Made by a program: the position numbers and the translations under genes. A stretch of 64,000 nt of DNA from Thermotoga sp. Ku-13t (GTDB lineage: Bacteria > Thermotogota > Thermotogae > Thermotogales > DSM-5069): contig NZ_LNFY01000010.1 in the NCBI RefSeq assembly GCF_011057685.1, positions 1 to 64,000 on the forward strand, in the 5' to 3' direction. How positions within the stretch are numbered: the first letter of the stretch is position 1; each line of letters begins with the position of its first letter. Of this stretch, positions 60,659 to 64,000 are shown piece after piece. Below the pieces are notes generated by a model. It worked only from the letters and a program-made list of their open reading frames with translations. It searched no databases and was not told where the DNA came from.

Positions 60659-61462
60659 TCAGCTCAACTCCTGAAGCATCTGTTTCGCATCTTCGTAGCT
60701 CAATTTCCCTTCTGCGACCAGCCTGAGGATCCTTTTTTCGATCTCTTCCACTCTTTCTTTTTTGCTCATCACCTTCACGAGCACGTCGCCCGAGACAGTC
60801 GAAACCACGATCCTCATCCTGCCGTCTCCGAAAACGTACTCGTTCCCGCGCCTGCTGTAGCCCACGTTGGATGAAAGATCCCCGCCTGCACTCCTCAAAA
60901 TGATTCTCAGACTTGGAAGGCCCACTACGTTCAGAATGACATCTCCGCTCACCGTGTTGATCAACCAGTCGTACTCTTTGCATTCGAGCCTGTCGACGTT
61001 CACATCCCCACTCGCGCTGGTGATGACAAGCTTTTCCATATCAGCGTTCGATAGTTCAGCATCACCAGAGATCGTTTTGATCTCAACATTCCGAGCCTTA
61101 CAATCATCGATCTTTATTTCACCCGAGACGGTCTTCAAAATTCCGTGCTCGAATTCGATGGACGAAACCTCCACATCACCGGAGATGGAGCTGATCTGTA
61201 GCGATCTCAATTCCTTAGGAACTTGCAGTTCGAGGTCTTCCGGGGAACCTGAACCGAAACTGATCAGACCGAACAGGCTCTTTTCGTACTCCTTCGCATT
61301 TATCGTGAGCACATCGTCTTCAACACGAACGTCTGGCACTTCTTCTTCAAAAAAGAGCACGAAAGAGTTGTCACGACTCTTCGTGATTTTAAAGTTACCG
61401 CTAGCCAATCTGACACGCACTTCGTTCACATGTTTCTCTATGAAGATTGATTTTCTCTCCAT
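60659..61462 (-). CDS. DUF4097 beta-helix protein with helical C-terminal tail
   Basis: 267 residues. Repeats of the form SISGDVEVSS, TVSGEIKID, TISGDAELSN, SASGDVNVD, TVSGDVILN, TVSGDVLVK mark the right-handed beta-helix-like DUF4097 (adhesin-like/YvlB) fold. No signal peptide is seen, so it is probably cytosolic or membrane-associated. The last 35 residues (EEIEKRILRLVAEGKLSYEDAKQMLQEL) form a two-helix hairpin like SHOCT/YvlB-N modules. It ends 1 nt before the DUF2207 start. Confidence 0.85.
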   Translation of the reverse strand: MERKSIFIEKHVNEVRVRLASGNFKITKSRDNSFVLFFEEEVPDVRVEDDVLTINAKEYEKSLFGLISFGSGSPEDLELQVPKELRSLQISSISGDVEVSSIEFEHGILKTVSGEIKIDDCKARNVEIKTISGDAELSNADMEKLVITSASGDVNVDRLECKEYDWLINTVSGDVILNVVGLPSLRIILRSAGGDLSSNVGYSRRGNEYVFGDGRMRIVVSTVSGDVLVKVMSKKERVEEIEKRILRLVAEGKLSYEDAKQMLQELS

Positions 61463-61474
61463 CGTTCTTCCCTC

Positions 61475-61699
61475 CTAAAAACCCATGAACATGACGATCA
61501 CCCAGATTACAACAATTTCGCCAGCTATGTAGATGAGTATAGGTACAATGTTGCCGAGGAACAGAAGGAAAATGTACAAAACCACAAAGAAAGAGTAAGT
61601 CAGAGCGATCGATTTCACCTTTATTTGTAGCAGCTTGTAACCTATGTAAGCCAGCAGCAGTGCCCCAACGATGGCACTGAGAACCTTGAAGAACAGCAC
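61475..61699 (-). CDS. small two-to-three-span membrane protein (74 aa)
   Basis: Starts MLFFKVLSAIVGALLLAYIGY, then two further hydrophobic segments with few charged residues. GTG start 8 nt after GGAGGGTG, directly after the stop of the DUF2089 gene. The reading frame is open 26 codons upstream, but that lies inside DUF2089. It resembles the small LiaI/PspC-like membrane proteins found with DUF4097 in other bacteria only in size and context; no family is recognised. Confidence 0.7.
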   Translation of the reverse strand: MLFFKVLSAIVGALLLAYIGYKLLQIKVKSIALTYSFFVVLYIFLLFLGNIVPILIYIAGEIVVIWVIVMFMGF

Positions 61700-61700
61700 T

Positions 61701-62078
61701 TCACACACCCTCCTTGAGTTTTCTGATCTTTTCGAGCGCTTCCTGGGCAGATATTTCTCCTTTTTCAAGGCTTTCAAGGATCTCGTTCACCTGCTTCTCC
61801 TGCTGCACCTCTTCGGCTTCGTAGCCGAGTGTCTTAACGATTGCTTCGAGTCTGGATCTGGCGGTTGGATAGGAAATACCGAGTTCTTTCTGTACCTCGC
61901 TGAGGTTCCCTCGAGCCTTTATGAAGATCCTCAGAAAACTCAATTGCTCTGGTGAGAGTCTGAAGAATTCCTCGAGCTCGAACTTGCCCCTGATCGTTGT
62001 TCCGCAGGAGGGACACGTGAGTTCGGTTATGATGAGCTGGTTGTCACACACGGGACACCTTGAGATCACACGCGCCAT
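61701..62078 (-). CDS. DUF2089-family zinc-ribbon HTH regulator
   Basis: 125 residues. A zinc ribbon with C8, C11, C22, C25 (CPVCDNQL and CPSCG), then a sigma-like helix-turn-helix (SPEQLSFLRIFIKARGNLSEVQKELGISYPTARSRLEAIV), and a C-terminal helical hairpin (ILESLEKGEISAQEALEKIRKL). ATG 6 nt after GAGGTGAT. First gene of the leftward envelope module; an inverted repeat overlaps its promoter, so autoregulation is likely. Confidence 0.88.
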   Translation of the reverse strand: MARVISRCPVCDNQLIITELTCPSCGTTIRGKFELEEFFRLSPEQLSFLRIFIKARGNLSEVQKELGISYPTARSRLEAIVKTLGYEAEEVQQEKQVNEILESLEKGEISAQEALEKIRKLKEGV

Positions 62079-62109
62079 TGAAATCACCTCTTCCATTTTG
62101 TTCATACTC

Positions 62110-62148
62110 AACTAAAAATATCTTAGTTCCGAGTTCAAATTCTGTCAA
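62110..62148 (-). promoter_or_regulatory. promoter with inverted repeat for the DUF2089 operon
   Basis: On the minus strand: TTGACA (62148-62143), 17-nt spacer, TAAGAT (62125-62120). AACTAA and TTAGTT are perfect arms spaced by 7 nt (62128-62110), starting inside the -10 and running over the expected transcription start. Good position for a repressor. Confidence 0.7.
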
Positions 62149-62224
62149 GTACACGTCGATTTAACATCGAAGACGTTCCGACTGCCAAAGCAGTTGATAG
62201 AATCCTTGAGGAGGGGATCGGAGA

Positions 62225-62926
62225 GTGTACAGGAGGGTGCTCATAAAACTGAGTGGAGAGGTCATGTGCGGTGAAGGTGCCAGGGGTTTCGATAGAGAAA
62301 ACATCGAATTTCTTGTCAAACAGCTGTCACAGGTCATAGAGTACGGCGTGAACGTGGGCATCGTCATAGGTGCGGGCAACATATTCCGAGGGGAAGAGCT
62401 CGTGGATCTTCCGCATTCGCTCGCCGATCAGATAGGTATGCTCGGCACAGTGATAAATGCACTGTATCTCAAAGGTGCCCTGCAAAAGGTGGGTATAAAG
62501 AGCGTTGTGGTGTCTCAGATCAGCTCCTTACCATCTATAAGACCTATTCACTACGACGATATAAACCTTTACTTCGATGCCGGTTACGTGGTCATTTTCG
62601 CGGGTGGCACGAGCAACCCATTCTTCACGACGGACACCGCCGCGGCGTTGAGGGCTGTGGAGATGGGTGCAGAGCTTTTGATCAAAGCGACCAAGGTTGA
62701 TGGAGTGTACGACAGCGACCCGAGGAAGAACAAAAATGCAAGGAAATTTGAGAAGCTGTCTTACCAGGATGCGATAAAATTAGGCTTGAAGGTCATGGAC
62801 ACGGAAGCGTTCTCGATCTGTGGCAGGTACAAGCTGCCCATAGTTGTGTTGAACTTCTTTGAGGAAGGTGCGCTGTTGAAGGCCGTGAAGGGAGAGCCAG
62901 TTGGTAGCTATATCTCACCCGAATGA
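62225..62926 (+). CDS. pyrH: UMP kinase
   Basis: 233 residues, the hexameric bacterial UMP kinase of pyrimidine nucleotide synthesis. YRRVLIKLSGEVMCGEG (phosphate loop), GIVIGAGNIFRGEE, and FAGGTSNPFFTTDTAAALRAVEMGAELLIKATKVDGVYDSDP are all intact. GTG start about 10 nt after GGAGGGGATC; the second in-frame GTG would cut the first beta-strand. Followed after 12 nt by enolase. Confidence 0.95.
   Translation: MYRRVLIKLSGEVMCGEGARGFDRENIEFLVKQLSQVIEYGVNVGIVIGAGNIFRGEELVDLPHSLADQIGMLGTVINALYLKGALQKVGIKSVVVSQISSLPSIRPIHYDDINLYFDAGYVVIFAGGTSNPFFTTDTAAALRAVEMGAELLIKATKVDGVYDSDPRKNKNARKFEKLSYQDAIKLGLKVMDTEAFSICGRYKLPIVVLNFFEEGALLKAVKGEPVGSYISPE

Positions 62927-64000
<1,074 letters not shown>

Overview
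The window looks like a chromosome segment of a hyperthermophilic or thermophilic Thermotogales bacterium, most likely a Pseudothermotoga/Thermotoga relative. This is inferred from recognisable relatives of Thermotoga proteins (RecG, PulA-type pullulanase, M18 aminopeptidase, UPF0173 hydrolase), many GTG and TTG starts behind strong GGAGG-type ribosome sites, a long Alu-type SRP RNA, and dense head-to-tail operons with 4-nt stop/start overlaps. No rRNA or CRISPR array is present. I could not run searches, so species-level identity is open.

Layout. 1-8.7 kb: tail of a chemoreceptor, then a leftward carbohydrate operon (GPH symporter, GH20 hexosaminidase, exported pullulanase), a subtilisin-like lipoprotein protease and a creatininase-family hydrolase. 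8.66-8.99 kb: a gene-free stretch that folds strongly on the minus strand and ends in a minus-strand intrinsic terminator, a candidate unannotated RNA. 9-14.8 kb: UPF0104 membrane protein and GT4 glycosyltransferase, tRNA-Val(CAC), then a leftward operon of UPF0173 hydrolase, hpt, a 50-aa membrane protein and recG. 15-19.6 kb: proteostasis cluster dnaK-hsp20-Clp ATPase behind a consensus promoter; the Clp lacks both a middle domain and a visible ClpP loop. 19.6-27.5 kb: a LacI regulator and its likely target operon (fucose/arabinose-isomerase-like protein, three-part TRAP transporter, two DapA-superfamily aldolases), with matching operator sequences on both sides. 27.6-29.6 kb: lipoprotein plus beta-barrel-like exported protein. 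29.6-33.9 kb: M18 aminopeptidase, a short flagellin-like protein, an M24-fold protein lacking three metal ligands, and a membrane-anchored SDH-type serine protease.

34-39.4 kb: complete five-gene oligopeptide-type ABC transporter with a 16-bp near-palindrome in its promoter spacer. 39.4-41.1 kb: SRP RNA, a DUF996-like membrane protein and a decayed IS200/IS605 remnant (tnpA tail plus tnpB head with stops and a frameshift). 41.1-47 kb: FAD-dependent dehydrogenase, an exported protein broken by two frameshifts and a stop, and a SERCA-like P-type ATPase. 47-50.1 kb: flagellar flgA-flgH-flgI-flgJ(N) operon with a DUF355 adenosine-specific kinase. 50.2-52.8 kb: a small charged protein behind iterated GATATAT motifs, a probably leaderless MFS gene, a PIG-L deacetylase and tmRNA. 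52.8-58.8 kb: leftward MacAB-TolC-like operon with two TolC-like proteins, one apparently without barrel strands, ending in a methyltransferase. 58.9-62.1 kb: leftward DUF2089 / small membrane protein / DUF4097 / DUF2207 module with an inverted repeat over its promoter. 62.2-64 kb: pyrH and the first 354 codons of enolase.

The most unusual material is the structured RNA candidate at 8.66-8.89 kb, the barrel-less TolC-like protein in a MacAB operon, the DUF2089-DUF4097-DUF2207 envelope module, the LacI/TRAP/isomerase/aldolase catabolic unit of unknown substrate, and the divergent Clp beside dnaK.
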